A stretch of DNA of 64,000 nt from Globodera rostochiensis (lineage: Eukaryota; Nematoda; Chromadorea; Rhabditida; Heteroderidae). The notes below the pieces were generated by a model, which made no database searches, was not told the origin of the DNA, and worked only from the letters and a program-made list of their open reading frames with translations. Positions 40,301-50,607 of the stretch are shown here, in pieces (within the stretch, counting starts at the first letter, position 1; every line of letters starts with the position of its first letter). Made by a program: the position numbers and the translations under genes. The stretch lies in the NCBI GenBank assembly GCA_018350325.1, contig JAEVLN010000004.1:2294001-2358000 (forward strand), given 5' to 3'.

Positions 40301-40477
40301 AAAAACCCCCAACATTTGAACAAAAATTGGATACATTTGGGTTACCTGGTGACCCGAAGTTGGCGACCCTAAAATCTGCGACAAAGCAAAGACAGCTTCG
40401 TTTCTTATTGAACGGTTGCGCGACTCGAGCAGAGCGCCCAATTTGGAGAGATGAAAACGAGGAAAGTCGGCGGACAT
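31388..40477 (-). CDS. BTAF1: BTAF1/MOT1 TATA-binding-protein-associated SNF2 ATPase
   Basis: A large multi-exon gene from the start [20 protein letters not shown] (40477) to the stop at 31388. First exons: 40477-40346 and 40263-40033. The N-terminal half is HEAT repeats, including [19 protein letters not shown] and [18 protein letters not shown], which resembles the BTAF1 SWEVRHGA repeat. The C-terminal half is a SNF2 ATPase: LRPYQSEG near 34590; [18 protein letters not shown] (about 34370-34430, Walker A); [12 protein letters not shown] (about 33800-33860, motif II DEGH as in BTAF1); [26 protein letters not shown]; and motif [16 protein letters not shown] ... [11 protein letters not shown] (31800-31935). 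It ends with a short acidic tail. The DEGH box and the HEAT-plus-ATPase layout identify BTAF1 rather than other SNF2 proteins; in the family it strips TBP from DNA. I did not resolve every exon in the middle. Two tRNA genes lie in the intron between about 36720 and 37137. Confidence 0.88.
36813..36884 (-). tRNA. tRNA-Thr (CGT), copy 1
   Basis: On the minus strand a 72-nt cloverleaf reads GCCTCTA acceptor, D-arm AGCTCAGTGGCAGAGC, anticodon arm TCTGT-CTCGTAA-ACAGA (anticodon CGT), variable AGGTC, T-arm GACGG-TTCAATC-CCGTC, then TGGAGGC and discriminator A. The B box GGTTCAATCCC is intact. A T-run directly downstream on the minus strand serves as RNA polymerase III terminator. It lies in a BTAF1 intron, same strand. 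Confidence 0.95.
36970..37041 (-). tRNA. tRNA-Thr (CGT), copy 2
   Basis: Identical over the 72-nt tRNA to the copy about 85 bp away (36813-36884), with the same anticodon loop CTCGTAA. The following bases attctcttttt are also shared, so the duplication included the terminator. It lies in the same BTAF1 intron and on the same strand. Confidence 0.95.
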
Positions 40478-41540
40478 GATTTTGAATTAGCAAAATGTAA
40501 AAAATCTGTTCTTAAAAAATAAGTGGGATGTAAATTATACATAAAAGAAGGCGCAAATTGTGGGATGCTCGAGATCCAAAAAGTTGGGTGAGCCCCGAGA
40601 CTCTCGAGCACCCAAGCAACCCAATTCCACATATGACGAAACGCCAAAAATTATTATTTTTATATTTCAAGTTCAAACTAATCGGAGATTGTTCAACTTC
40701 GCCAGCGACTGCCATCCATAACTCTCTTTGGAACCAACTAAAAGAAATTATAATCGAAAATTACACAAAAGCCTGTTGTTGCACTTTTCGGTAATAGGTA
40801 GTTCGGTTTGTACCCCCCCCCCCCCCCTCCATTTTTCAAAAAAAAAAAAAAAATTTCGAAGTCGATAAAAAGATCTTGGCTAGGGGTATTCGAGGGCGCA
40901 GATTCTGAATCTGACATTTATTTCGACCACCGGATCCGAATTCGAACAATTTTTGAAAATTCGAAATTTAAAAACCAATTTAGGCCTCTGCGTTCCATAA
41001 ACTTTTATGCGAAACAAAAAGTTTTGTTTGCTAAGAACCCGAGTACAATGATTGTAAGTGACGGTTGGCGGCATATGGTGGCATTATTGGCTCACAAATC
41101 AGTTCATGACCTTTTGAGGTATATAACATCCTCCCCGTTCGATCGCGCTAATAAAGTTTGAATAGATTCTCTGCCTGAACCCCTCGGGGCCAGCATTTTT
41201 TGTTCGTAAATTGTTGTAGAAAAAAGGCAAATGGAAGCTCTCACATTCCAGACAATTGTCAAGATGGATAGCGGCGAAAAACGCGAGGAAAATTTCGAGT
41301 TCCATAAAGTTCTTGAAATAATAAGTCGTACAGACAGCTCATTGCTTGAATTGAAAATTCACCGTCAATCTGCTGCTGAACGGACGAACGAAGCATAAAG
41401 GAGAAAAATCGTTGATCTTTCATCGAATGAGCTCAAGTTATCCTAAAAAAACATATCATCAAGCAATTAAATTTCTGCTGTTCTCATAAAAACAACATTT
41501 GAGTGCTGGCCATGGCCAAGAAATGTAAAATAATAAAAAC
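40478..41540. other. Upstream region of BTAF1
   Basis: Likely promoter of BTAF1 (minus). It contains a poly(C) run (about 40810-40828) followed by an A run, and ctcgag-rich inverted segments at about 40566-40612. The frame 40808-41161 has no recognisable domain. No gene is supported. Confidence 0.4.
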
Positions 41541-41542
41541 AT

Positions 41543-42476
41543 CTTGCTTTTTGCTGAATTGGCTCTTTTGCTTTTTGCTAAATTGGCTCTTTTGCTTTTT
41601 GCTAAATTGGCTCTTTTGCTTTTTGCTAAATTGGCTCTTTTGCCTTTTTGCTAAATTGGCTCTTTTGCTTTTTGCTGAATTGGCTCTTTTGCTGAATTGG
41701 CTCTTTTGCTTTTTGCTGAATTGGCTCTTTTGCTTTTTGCTAAATTGGCTCTTTTGCTTTTTGCTAAATTAGCTCATTTGCTTTTTGCTGAATTGGCTCT
41801 TTTGCTTTTTGCTGAATTGGCTCTTTTCTTTTTGCTAAATTGGCTCTTTTGCTTTTTGCTGAATTGGCTCTTTTGCTAAATTGGCTCTTTTGCTTTTTGC
41901 TGAATTGGCTCTTTTGCTTTTTGCTGAATTGGCTCTTTTCTTTTTGCTAAATTGGCTCTTTTGCTTTTTGCTGAATTGGCTCTTTTGCTTTTTGCTAAAT
42001 TGGCTCTTTTGCTTTTTGCTGAATTGGCTCTTTTGCTTTTTGCTAAATTGGCTCTTTTGCTTTTTGCTGAATTGGCTCTTTTCTTTTTGCTAAATTGGCT
42101 CTTTTGCTTTTTGCTGAATGGCTCTTTTCTTTTTGCTAAATTGGCTCTTTTGCTTTTTGCTGAATTGGCTCTTTTGCTTTTTGCTGAATTGGCTCTTTTG
42201 CTTTTTGCTGAATTGGCTCTTTTCTTTTTGCTAAATTGGCTCTTTTGCTTTTTGCTGAATTGGCTCTTTTCTTTTTGCTAAATTGGCTCTTTTGCTTTTT
42301 GCTGAATTGGCTCTTTTGCTTTTTGCTAAATTGGCTCTTTTGCTTTTTGCTGAATTGGCTCTTTTGCTTTTTGCTGAATTGGCTCTTTTCTTTTTTGCTA
42401 AATTGGCTCTTTTGCTTTTTGCTAAATTGGCTCTTTTGCTGAATTGGCTCTTTTGCTTTTTGCTGAATTGGCTCAA
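41543..42476. repeat. 24-bp minisatellite, roughly 37-39 copies
   Basis: A 24-bp unit, ggctcttttgct + ttttgctaaatt (or gaatt), is repeated over about 930 bp. In frame it reads as the octapeptide LFCFLLNW; the other strand gives Lys/Ser/Gln repeats, so several long but meaningless frames appear on both strands. Units of 23 bp (ggctcttttcttttt) and a few of about 17 bp break the frame repeatedly, which argues against coding. The A/G choice in aaatt versus gaatt varies from unit to unit. Confidence 0.95.
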
Positions 42477-42634
42477 TGATCAACTGAGCAGAAGAAGTGG
42501 CTTTTTATAGACATTTCAGTAAGGAATTTGAAAATGATAAACATAACGCCAAACGTCACAGCAATAACCGCACAATGAAATGGTGGGGTTAGGATTTTTA
42601 GTTCCTAAAAACCCTAAAACAAGTTATCTAGTTC

Positions 42635-43150
42635 CAGGCCCGTAGCCAGGAATTTTTTTCGGGGGGGGGGCAGTTCTTAGGGGTGTATTTTTTCCTTTTT
42701 ATTGCATTTTTGTTAAGCAATTTTTCCAAAAAATGTTCGTTTTTAGGGGGTTTGTTTTCCGTTTTTACTCTATTTTTGTTAAGAAATTTTCAAAAATGCA
42801 AATTCTTTTCACGTATTTTGCTTTACCGTTTGGGGGGGGGGGGTCGGCGGTGCCGATAGGCGCCGCCGAGAAAATTTCGAATTTTTGACTCGATTGTTAA
42901 GAGATTTTCAACCAAAAAATTAAAAAATCGGCCCTTTTTTTGAAGTTTTTTAGGAATGGGAAGGGTCGGCGGTGCCGATAGGCGCCGCCGGGAAAAATTT
43001 TTGAATTTTTGATTGGAATTTGTTAAGAAAATTAGTCAAAAAATTGTAAAAGTGCAAAACAATAGGGTCCCCCCTCTTGTTTTTTTTTTCTCAAATTTCA
43101 TTTCGGGGGGGGGCATGCCCCCCCCTGCCCCCCCCCTGGCTACGGGCCTG
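42635..43150. mobile_element. Non-autonomous hAT-type element with perfect 8-bp target duplication
   Basis: The 516-bp element starts CAGGCCCGTAGCCAGG and ends with the exact reverse complement CCTGGCTACGGGCCTG. It is flanked on both sides by TCTAGTTC (42627-42634 and 43151-43158). TIR type and duplication length indicate the hAT superfamily. Next to both TIRs are G-rich or C-rich runs. The interior carries two copies of a GC-rich imperfect palindrome (42845-42868, 42967-42990) about 122 bp apart. No coding capacity. Confidence 0.92.
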
Positions 43151-43595
43151 TCTAGTTCAATAGTTCCTCAAAACGCTCAAATTATGCACTAAAAATGGCC
43201 TAAATAGCTCCTAAAAAGTCAATTAGTGGTGTAAGTGGCTAAAAATTCATTCACACTAAGTCACAATTTTTGAAAAATATGGATTTTTAAAATTTGCATT
43301 TTTCGGGTGCAGATTTTTGTGGTCTCGAAAAAATGGCCATCTTTAGGGGTGCATTTTTCGGTTTAGGTGCCTATTTTGAGACTTTTCGAGCCTAAAAACC
43401 CGTTTTACAAAATTTTCAAAATACATAAGGTTAATTTTTCCCTTAAAAGTTTTTGTGGTTTCTAGTGGTTCGGAGGTTTCAGACCGTAAATTCACCTTCA
43501 CTACTACGATCTTTTTTAGGTACAACTTATTACATTTGAATTTTTGCGCAAAGTTTTGAAATCCAATAACTTATTGCCTTCTTGATACTCTGATT

Positions 43596-44353
43596 ATGGA
43601 TGTTGAAAAATTGGAAAAGGAGCTTTCCGAATTGGACCCCAATCGTTTCAATCCAGCCTTGGGAGCTGAATCCCTCGCACAAGTGGTGGAGATATTAATT
43701 GCAACGCGTCGCAAGCAGGTCGACCCTCATAATTTTGCAACATTCCGTTTGATTTTTAAGGCTGAAGCCAACTCAAAGGGATACGGAAAAGGCAATGCGG
43801 AGCCGAATAAGATGAACAACGGCGGGGAGTTGTCGTCACATAAATGCACGCGCGTTGAAACCGGGAGGGATTTGACGAAGAAGGGGAAGGCTGCCCCGAG
43901 TCAGAAGTCCAAGTTCGCCGAGCATCGCAAGGTTTGTTTGGACAATTTTCTTGACTTTGGCGTAGGACTCATGTTATGTCACAAAATTAAAAGTTTTATT
44001 AATCCCATTTAATTACTAGGCTGCATCGTCAAACTCGGAGAGCATTATGGTTAGTGGAATTAGTTTTTCATAAAAACGTGAGCCTTTCTTACTAACAGAG
44101 CATCGACAAAGATTTGATCAACCCTGACAACAGCATTCTCAAGAAGGAAGTGCGCGAATTTGCCAAAAATCGATGTCACAACCAATTTAAGGAGGGAGAA
44201 AAGAAAGGTAAAGCTATCTCCTCTTTTCGACTAAAAATAGAGACGCGCTTTAACTATATCATTAAATTTTCAGAGTCTTGGGCCGAAAAATTTCGGATGA
44301 TGATAGAGGAAAAAATGGATGGATTTGATCGAGCGAACCATGCCTCGCGTTGA
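43596..44353 (+). CDS. Unrecognised 184-aa hydrophilic protein
   Basis: Four exons with canonical GT-AG boundaries: 43596-43931, 44020-44049, 44099-44207, 44274-44353. The frame is continuous. The protein starts MDVEKLEKELSELDPNRFNP, a coiled or helical acidic segment, then is Lys-rich (RDLTKKGKAAPSQKSK), and ends with a second charged helix (ESWAEKFRMMIEEKMDGFDR). No signal peptide, membrane segment or known domain. The clean splice structure suggests a real gene. It lies next to the transposon and minisatellite block. Confidence 0.6.
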
Positions 44354-45098
44354 CCATTTAAGACTATTATTGTTCCTTTATTTGATTACGTGCGTATCTT
44401 TTCGGTGGATGTTATCTCTGATCGGTTAATAAATTCAGTTTCGACCCATGATTTTTGTTAATAATCAAAAACCTTTAAATTTCCAAACCAAGTTCAAAAT
44501 TCTCCAAGCTCCACCAAATTTTAGTAGGGGTAAAAAGGGAGTACTAGAAGCATCTCTGGAAAATTGGTCACGAAATATAAGCGTTAGCCTGTGTTACACT
44601 CTTTCGATAATCGAAAGAAATTTCAGTTGTGAGGGATATAGTGTTTGCCGTGCGCGTAGGACCCACCCCCCTATGCGTAGCATAAAAAAGTAATGTTTCA
44701 GTGCAAAAGGACAGAGCCAATCTCAGTGAAACCGACTCAAATTTTTTGATTCAAATTTTACACTCCTAAAACTTAAAATCAATTTTGCATGATCTTTGCC
44801 GTGCGTAGGATCCCCCCCCCCCCCATATGCGTGGCTTCGAATTAGGCTATGCGTATTACAGTGATGGGGATTAAATGATTTATTCGTGTTATTTACACTC
44901 AACAAGCAATTGATCATATGGATAACAAAACGACATCAATGTTATGGAATACAGGCAACATCGCAAATAAACAAGTGCTTTTTGGAATCTCTACAATATG
45001 AGGAGTGTGTATCAGGAGGCTCTTCAGGCTCGTCTCTTCTGTTCATGAATCTTTTTGTCTAGTGTGTCAGGAGGCTCTTCTGGCTCGTCTCGTCTCTT
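44354..45098. other. Intergenic region with a repeated tgccgtgcg...taggac/tcccccc motif
   Basis: Two related segments (about 44648-44690 and 44795-44840) share tttgccgtgcg, gtagga, a C run and tatgcgt. A 24-base direct repeat, tcaggaggctcttc + tggctcgtctc type, occurs at about 45014-45038 and 45066-45090. No gene seen. Confidence 0.5.
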
Positions 45099-46567
45099 CT
45101 AATCATTCATGTGGTTGACGCGCCGATCCAGCCAGTCGAACACAGCGCCCATCGAGTGGCGCAGGCCTGAATTTGATAATTGTAGATAATTGATGGAAAC
45201 AGAATTCTCACTGTGGTTGTCATTCCAGACGTTCTCCACGATGAAGTCGATGAATACAGGCGGTGCATCAACGGGAAATTGGAGTCTCTCGCCGGCAAGC
45301 ACCTGAACAAAAAACAACATTAAAAAATGGTTATTTGGAATATCTAGAACACACACCATTTCCCCAACAACCGGACTCTCTATGCCGCGGAAGGGCACGG
45401 CACCGTCGTTGAAAATCTCCCAGCAGAGCACTCCGTAAGGACCAGGTGTCGCTCTTCGGGGTGAAGTAGTGGTCGCTGATTGTTTCCGGCGCCAGCCATC
45501 TGATCGGCACTGGTCTGCTCACCTCCATAGTCTTCCTTGCTCCTTTGTGCGCAAAGCCAAAGTCGGCGATCTTCACCTGCAAATAGACAATCATTTGAAA
45601 ACATCACAAAAAACTAAAAAAAAATGCTCACAATGCTATCCGAGTAAAGGCAGTTCCTTGCCGCAACACTGCAATGGATTATGCCCTTCTGGTGGATGTG
45701 GTCCAGTCCGGCAGCGGCTCCAAGACACATGAAGAGTTTGCTTCGTGCGCCGCGTCTTTTTGTCTTCAAGTAGTCGGTGAGATTGCCTTCGGTCGCCACC
45801 TCCATGACGATCATCAGCGGTTCCTGTCCAGCGGCGACACCGTAGAACTTGATGACGTTTTTGTGATCAAGTTGACGCATGATCCGAGCCTCGTTCATGA
45901 ACTCCTTGACCTGAAAAGCATTTGATTAATGACTGAAATGGAAGAACATCTTCACATCTGACGACCTGTTCTTTGGTGCACGTCTGAGAGACCTCCTTGA
46001 TGGCCACGTGGACAGTTCGCTTGGTCTTCGGATCAGTGAATTTTCCGCGTCTGACAACTCCAAAAGCGCCTCTGCCCAGCTCGCTTTCGCTCCGAGTTAT
46101 AGTTGAGTGCGCAAGCTCCCAGCTCTTCCTGCCGACTCCGTGTCTGAGCACAACGAACCCTTCCTAAAATGATTGAATTAAAACTCGACAGTTTGGTAAA
46201 TAAAAAATGCTGCTCACACTGTTGATTGTGTCTCCTGCCTTTAGATGAGCCTCGACGAATCGCCGTATTGTTCTGTAGCCTCGCTCGTTGTTGAAGTCCA
46301 CAGCGAGCATCCCTCTTTGATGGCGGAAGATGACATGGCTCACTTGGCCGCTGGCATTGACTGAGAGCACGAAAACACGCTCCCCAGGGTTTTCTTCACT
46401 CTTGCGCACCAGGAAGTCGCCATCTCGCGTCAGTAGGTCCTCAATCTCTTCTCTGGGCAACTAAACAAAGGTGTGGAAATAGAAATGTCTTCAAATGAGT
46501 GAAGAAAAAAGCAACGCACCAGTCCGTGGTAGTATGGCAACGCCCACATCTCCTCGTCCGACTCCAT
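45099..46567 (-). pseudogene. SH2-tyrosine kinase (Fer/Fps-like), catalytic HRD lost and kinase frame shifted
   Basis: Read from 46567 (MESDEEMWALPYYHGL): exons 46567-46520 and 46460-46218 encode an SH2 domain (PREEIEDLL, GDFLVRKSEE, VSHVIFRHQ). The following exons encode a tyrosine kinase: glycine loop GRGAFGVV, HVAIKEV (Lys), EFMNEARIMRQL (alpha-C Glu), IIHCSVAARNCLY, KIADFGFAHKG (DFG), PIRWLAPE, LCWEIFNDGAVPF. SH2 plus kinase without F-BAR is the short Fer-like architecture common in nematodes. In the catalytic loop HRD is replaced by HCS (45668-45673), removing the catalytic Asp. Separately, near 45436-45441, one extra T shifts the frame between DTWS and YGVLCW, and no intron can repair it. 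Either a pseudogene or a pseudokinase with a sequencing indel; the HCS change cannot be explained by the indel. Confidence 0.75.
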
Positions 46568-46696
46568 TGTGCTCGATGTCGTCTTCTGCTGTTGAGGGAG
46601 CGCTTGGAGTTGAGCTGCTGGCGTAGATTGGCGTTGTGTCGAGAATATATGATGAGAATATGTGATGAGAATGATGGAAAATGCCGCTGAAATTGC

Positions 46697-46784
46697 TTGC
46701 TTTTATACCAAAAGTTGCGTCACTATCCAAAGATATCATTGATAAATGTTTTTTGACAAACGCAACTCTTGGTATAAAAGGCAA
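46697..46784. repeat. Inverted repeat with a TATA-like box on each strand
   Basis: The arms TTGCTTTTATACCAAAAG (from 46697) and its near reverse complement CTCTTGGTATAAAAGGCAA (to 46784) are about 24 bases each with two or three mismatches, separated by about 40 bp. Each arm contains TATAAAAG reading outward. It lies about 130 bp upstream of the kinase start. Confidence 0.7.
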
Positions 46785-47053
46785 TGAATTTCGCCGAGTA
46801 ACATACTCACTTCTTGTTGTTGCAATGTTGCCCGTTTATTTTATTCATTTTAAACAAAACCTTCAATAGATTAGGTACAATTAAACTTTGCGTTCTTATT
46901 ACTCGATATTTTTTTCATTTCTGAATGCAAATTAGGTTAACCCTCCCAAAAAAACACTCGCTTTTTAAATTTCCCACTTTACGCCTGTTAGAATGTTCTA
47001 CAATATATGCCTAGTATTAAGATTTCAACATACCTAGTTATTTGCTTGAAGAA

Positions 47054-48534
47054 ATGGCTGTACCGAAAGAAGTAATCGACAAAATCGAGGCTGGCTTCAA
47101 AAAACTCCAGGTAGAAAAAAACTACCCACTCTTGTAAAGAATTTTTTGAAATTAAGGCGGCGTCTGATTGCAAGTCGTTGCTGAAGAAGTACCTCAGCAA
47201 AGAAGTCGTCGACGCGTGCAAGGACAAGCGCACCAAGCTCGGAGCGACTTTTCTGGATGTGATCCAGTCGGGCGTTGCCAACTTGGACAGCGGTGTTGGA
47301 GTGTACGCTCCTGACGGTATGTTTGCATAATTCAACGATTCCATAATACCAACAGATCACCAATACATTTCAGCTGAAGCCTACACCCTGTTCAAGCCGC
47401 TGTTTGACCCGATCATCAACGACTACCATGGTGGCTTTGGTCCGAGTAGCAAGCAGCCGGCAACCGACCTCGGTGAGGGCAAGACGAACCTGCTGCAGGA
47501 CCTGGACCCCGAAGGGAAGTTCATCAACTCGACTCGTGTTCGTTGCGGCCGTTCTCTTCAGGTGATCGTCGGAGTTTTGTTTGAAATAAATACACATGCT
47601 GCTTTTACAGGGATACCCGTTCAACCCGTGCTTGACCAAGGAGAACTACGTCGAGATGGAAACGAAGGTCAAAGCGGTCTTCGAGCAGCTGAAGGACGGT
47701 AAGAACGCCCTTTTCATTTTTTTGTGCATTTTTCGCCTTTCAGATTCTGAGTTGGGAGGCAAGTACTATCCGCTTGAGGGCATGACCAAGGAAGTCCAGA
47801 GCCAGGTCAGTTCTTCGAAATGCCTTTGAGAATGGATGTTTATGTTCTTTATTCAGTTGATTGCCGACCACTTTCTCTTCAAGGAGGGCGATCGCTTTCT
47901 GCAGGAGGCAAACGCGTGCCGTTATTGGCCCACTGGGCGCGGCATTTTCCACAACGACAAGAAAACGTTCCTGGTTTGGGTCAATGAGGAGGATGTGAGT
48001 TTTTCTTTCGCTTTTGAATTTTACTCATTTTGTGCCATTTAAGCACCTTCGCATCATTTCGATGCAAAACGGAGGCAATGTTGGACAAGTGCTCGAGCGT
48101 CTCATCAAGGGTGTCAAGGCCATTGAGACAAAGGTGCCGTTTTCGCGCGACGACCGTCTGGGCTGGTTGACCTTCTGTCCTTCCAACCTGGGAACGACTG
48201 TTCGTGCAAGCGTGCACGTTAAACTGCCCAAAATCAGCGCAAAGCCCGACTTCAAGTCGATTTGTGACGAATTGAAACTGCAGATTCGCGGAATTCATGG
48301 GGAGCACTCCGAGAGGTAGTGTGGTTTTGGATTTGATGTATTATCGAAAAATATTTGTTTTTTAAGCGCTGACGGCGTCTACGACATCAGCAACAAAGCT
48401 CGTCTCGGGCTTACGGAGTTCGATGGTAATTTTTTTGCAGTTATCGGCGCTTAATAAAATGTCAATCTATTTTAGCGGTGAAGCAGATGTATGACGGAGT
48501 GAAGCATCTGATCGAGCTTGAGAAGAAAGCCTAG
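47054..48534 (+). CDS. Arginine kinase
   Basis: Nine exons: 47054-47110, 47157-47316, 47374-47561, 47611-47698, 47744-47805, 47857-47994, 48044-48315, 48367-48425, 48476-48534 (360 aa, usual length). It transfers phosphate between ATP and arginine, the invertebrate energy buffer. Visible signatures: guanidino-specificity region [33 protein letters not shown]; the NEEDHLRIISM segment; the active-site cysteine loop [20 protein letters not shown]; and the C-terminal [18 protein letters not shown]. All catalytic segments look intact. A poly(A) signal AATAAA lies at 48724-48729. Confidence 0.97.
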
Positions 48535-49305
48535 AGGAAGAAGAAAGAAAGGAGGAAGTGGAGTGGAGACGAACAATATTCCAACTGTGCTAGGTTATTT
48601 CCTTCGTGTTTCCCCATAGGCTTGTTTAAGCAACGTCATAAATATTGTATCCTTAATTCCGAAATGAATATTGAGTTGAGATTGCTCTGGTATATATGTA
48701 TGTAGCATTTCTCGTTGTCGTGAAATAAAAATCTTTGAAAACATTTTGCTTTAAATATGTACTCTAAAAGCTCCCCCCCCCCCCCATCTTCTGTTTGTTC
48801 AACTTCAAAAATGGTATTCTTCGCTTCCGATCCGAGTGATGAATTGTTTATAACTTTTGTCAAATTTAACGAATTTGATCGAGACACTGTCATTGTTATG
48901 TTAAAGCTATCTTCAAACAGAAGCTAGTTGATCCAAAAATGTCACAAGTTTGTGGCCAGAAAGTCGAAATATTGGCTACTCGGGCCGGCCGGCCGGTAGA
49001 TTGTAACTCATTGACAGTACGCCAAGGTTTTTTATTAGCAATTTTCAGGCGTACATTTTCTAAAAAAAAGGGAAAATGCCGACCTCTTGGTGTACATTTT
49101 TCGATTTTATTGCAGTTTCATAAGAAACCAAAATATGAGTTAAAAAATATGCAAAAACAATTGCAGCCCAATGCTAATACAACCAGTATGTACATCAATT
49201 TAATATCGCATTTCAAATTTCTATTAGAGTATGCCCATTTTTAGCTGACCTAAAAAGACCAGTCATGAAAATGCTTTTTGGAATTTTTGTTTTCAGTTCT
49301 TTTAA
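48535..49305. other. Arginine kinase 3' flank and COX4 promoter
   Basis: Contains the arginine kinase poly(A) signal, a poly(C) run (about 48773-48785), and at about 49075-49130 a stretch (gccgacctcttggtgtacat...attttattgcag) resembling the hAT-related core repeat. TTTTCAG at 49290-49296 precedes the COX4 ATG by 9 bases. No gene seen. Confidence 0.5.
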
Positions 49306-50387
49306 ATGGGCGTTTTGTCTGCTTCAAAGGTGGGCGTTCTGCCACGTCTGTCTTCAGCTCGCTCCATGACCTGGTGGTGGGGTCCGGAGAGATGCAACGG
49401 GCGCGAAGTGGTCGGCACCACCATTCACGGGGACGAGGTAAACATTTGCCGAGATTTTGCTCAAGAATCTCGATCGTCCGATCTCTAGTTCCGACATTGC
49501 GTTTTAAGAATCAGGTCCCTTTGTTTTGTTTATTAGATAATAGAAAACAGTTTTGTCTCGGGTTATAATGAAACAAAATTTGCATAAGGAAAGCGTTCCC
49601 TTCCATTTCAGCAATACCAAGACCGTTACGATTATTGGTACCCGGCCATTCGATTCCGCAAGAACGATGAAGTGATCACGCCCATTCGTCACAAGGAACT
49701 GGGCGATTGGAAGAAGCTGAGCGTTGACGAGATGAAGCTGCTCTACCGCTACTCCTTCCGCCAGACTTTGGTCATTTAGAGGCGACTCAAAACACCCAAT
49801 TGATGAATAAGCATTTTTGGGGATTCCTAATCAATTTCCTGGAGTCCTTGCAATTTTGATAGCCGATATGTCGTAATCTTTGTTCAGGCCGAGTTTGAGG
49901 CACCACAACCCTACACACCTTTGATGCTATCCGGTGTTTTTGCCGTTATTGGCTGTGCCGTTCTCTACCTCTCATTCATAAGAAAATATGGTTTGTTTTT
50001 GTTTGGTATTCTTAGCAAACAATTGGTTCTTTTATTCAGTTATCTTTTGAAAACTGAAATAGTAAAACGGCGTTTAATATTTCTAAAAATCGCTCGTTAT
50101 TGTCTTTGAATATTTCTGAAAGCGTTAATTTAATTTCTTCTTTTTCAGTGATCAAAGTTAATGATCGATTGCCGCCCACTTTCGACGAAGAATTCAAAGT
50201 CAGTTATAAAAAAACTCTGACAAAATGCAATTCAAATTTTAAGGAGAGTCAATATGAGCGTCGTGTGGTGATGGAAAGGGTATAAAAATGTTAAATCGTT
50301 ATTTTATGTGTGACATAACACTTTCAGGGCAATCCCTATGGGCCGGCGCATTACTACGACTACGAGAAAAACCGCTGGAAGGATTGA
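49306..50387 (+). CDS. COX4: Cytochrome c oxidase subunit IV (nuclear-encoded)
   Basis: Six exons: 49306-49437, 49612-49770, 49888-49990, 50149-50198, 50244-50279, 50328-50387 (179 aa). The N-terminus MGVLSASKVGVLPRLSSARS is basic and lacks acidic residues, as in a mitochondrial presequence. Then come DRYDYWYPAIRFRKNDEVI, IRHKELGDWKKLSVDEMKLLYRYSFRQT, a single transmembrane helix (SGVFAVIGCAVLYLSFI), PPTFDEEF, and the C-terminal YYDYEKNRWKD, which matches the COX4 ending WDYEKNEWK. It is part of complex IV in the inner membrane. Confidence 0.95.
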
Positions 50388-50607
50388 AGTGCATAAATCG
50401 ATCATACTTCTCAATTTGTGGAATGTTTTCATTATTTTCTAGGGAATTTTTACTTGCGTTATGTTCGAAAAAGTCCGTACCTGAGTTAGCGATATAAAGT
50501 TGATAAATTTAAACCTTCGTACTATATTATAGAATAATAGAATTTGCTGTTTATTTGCAGTTTATTTTTATCAGTTTGCATTAATTGAAAATTTTGGCAT
50601 TTTTTGA
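50388..50607. other. Short gap between COX4 and SMARCAD1
   Basis: 220 bp between same-strand genes. AT-rich, with COX4 3' flank. No separate gene or clear promoter element. Confidence 0.5.

Noticed and set aside
40808..41161. Plus-strand frame upstream of BTAF1 as a separate gene
   Set aside because: Starts in a poly(C) run, no domain, composition like surrounding non-coding DNA.
41503..42510. Several long open frames on both strands reading LFCFLLNW or Lys/Ser/Gln repeats, which could be taken for a membrane-protein gene
   Set aside because: They are translations of the 24-bp minisatellite; 23-bp units change frame repeatedly and there is no splice or start context.
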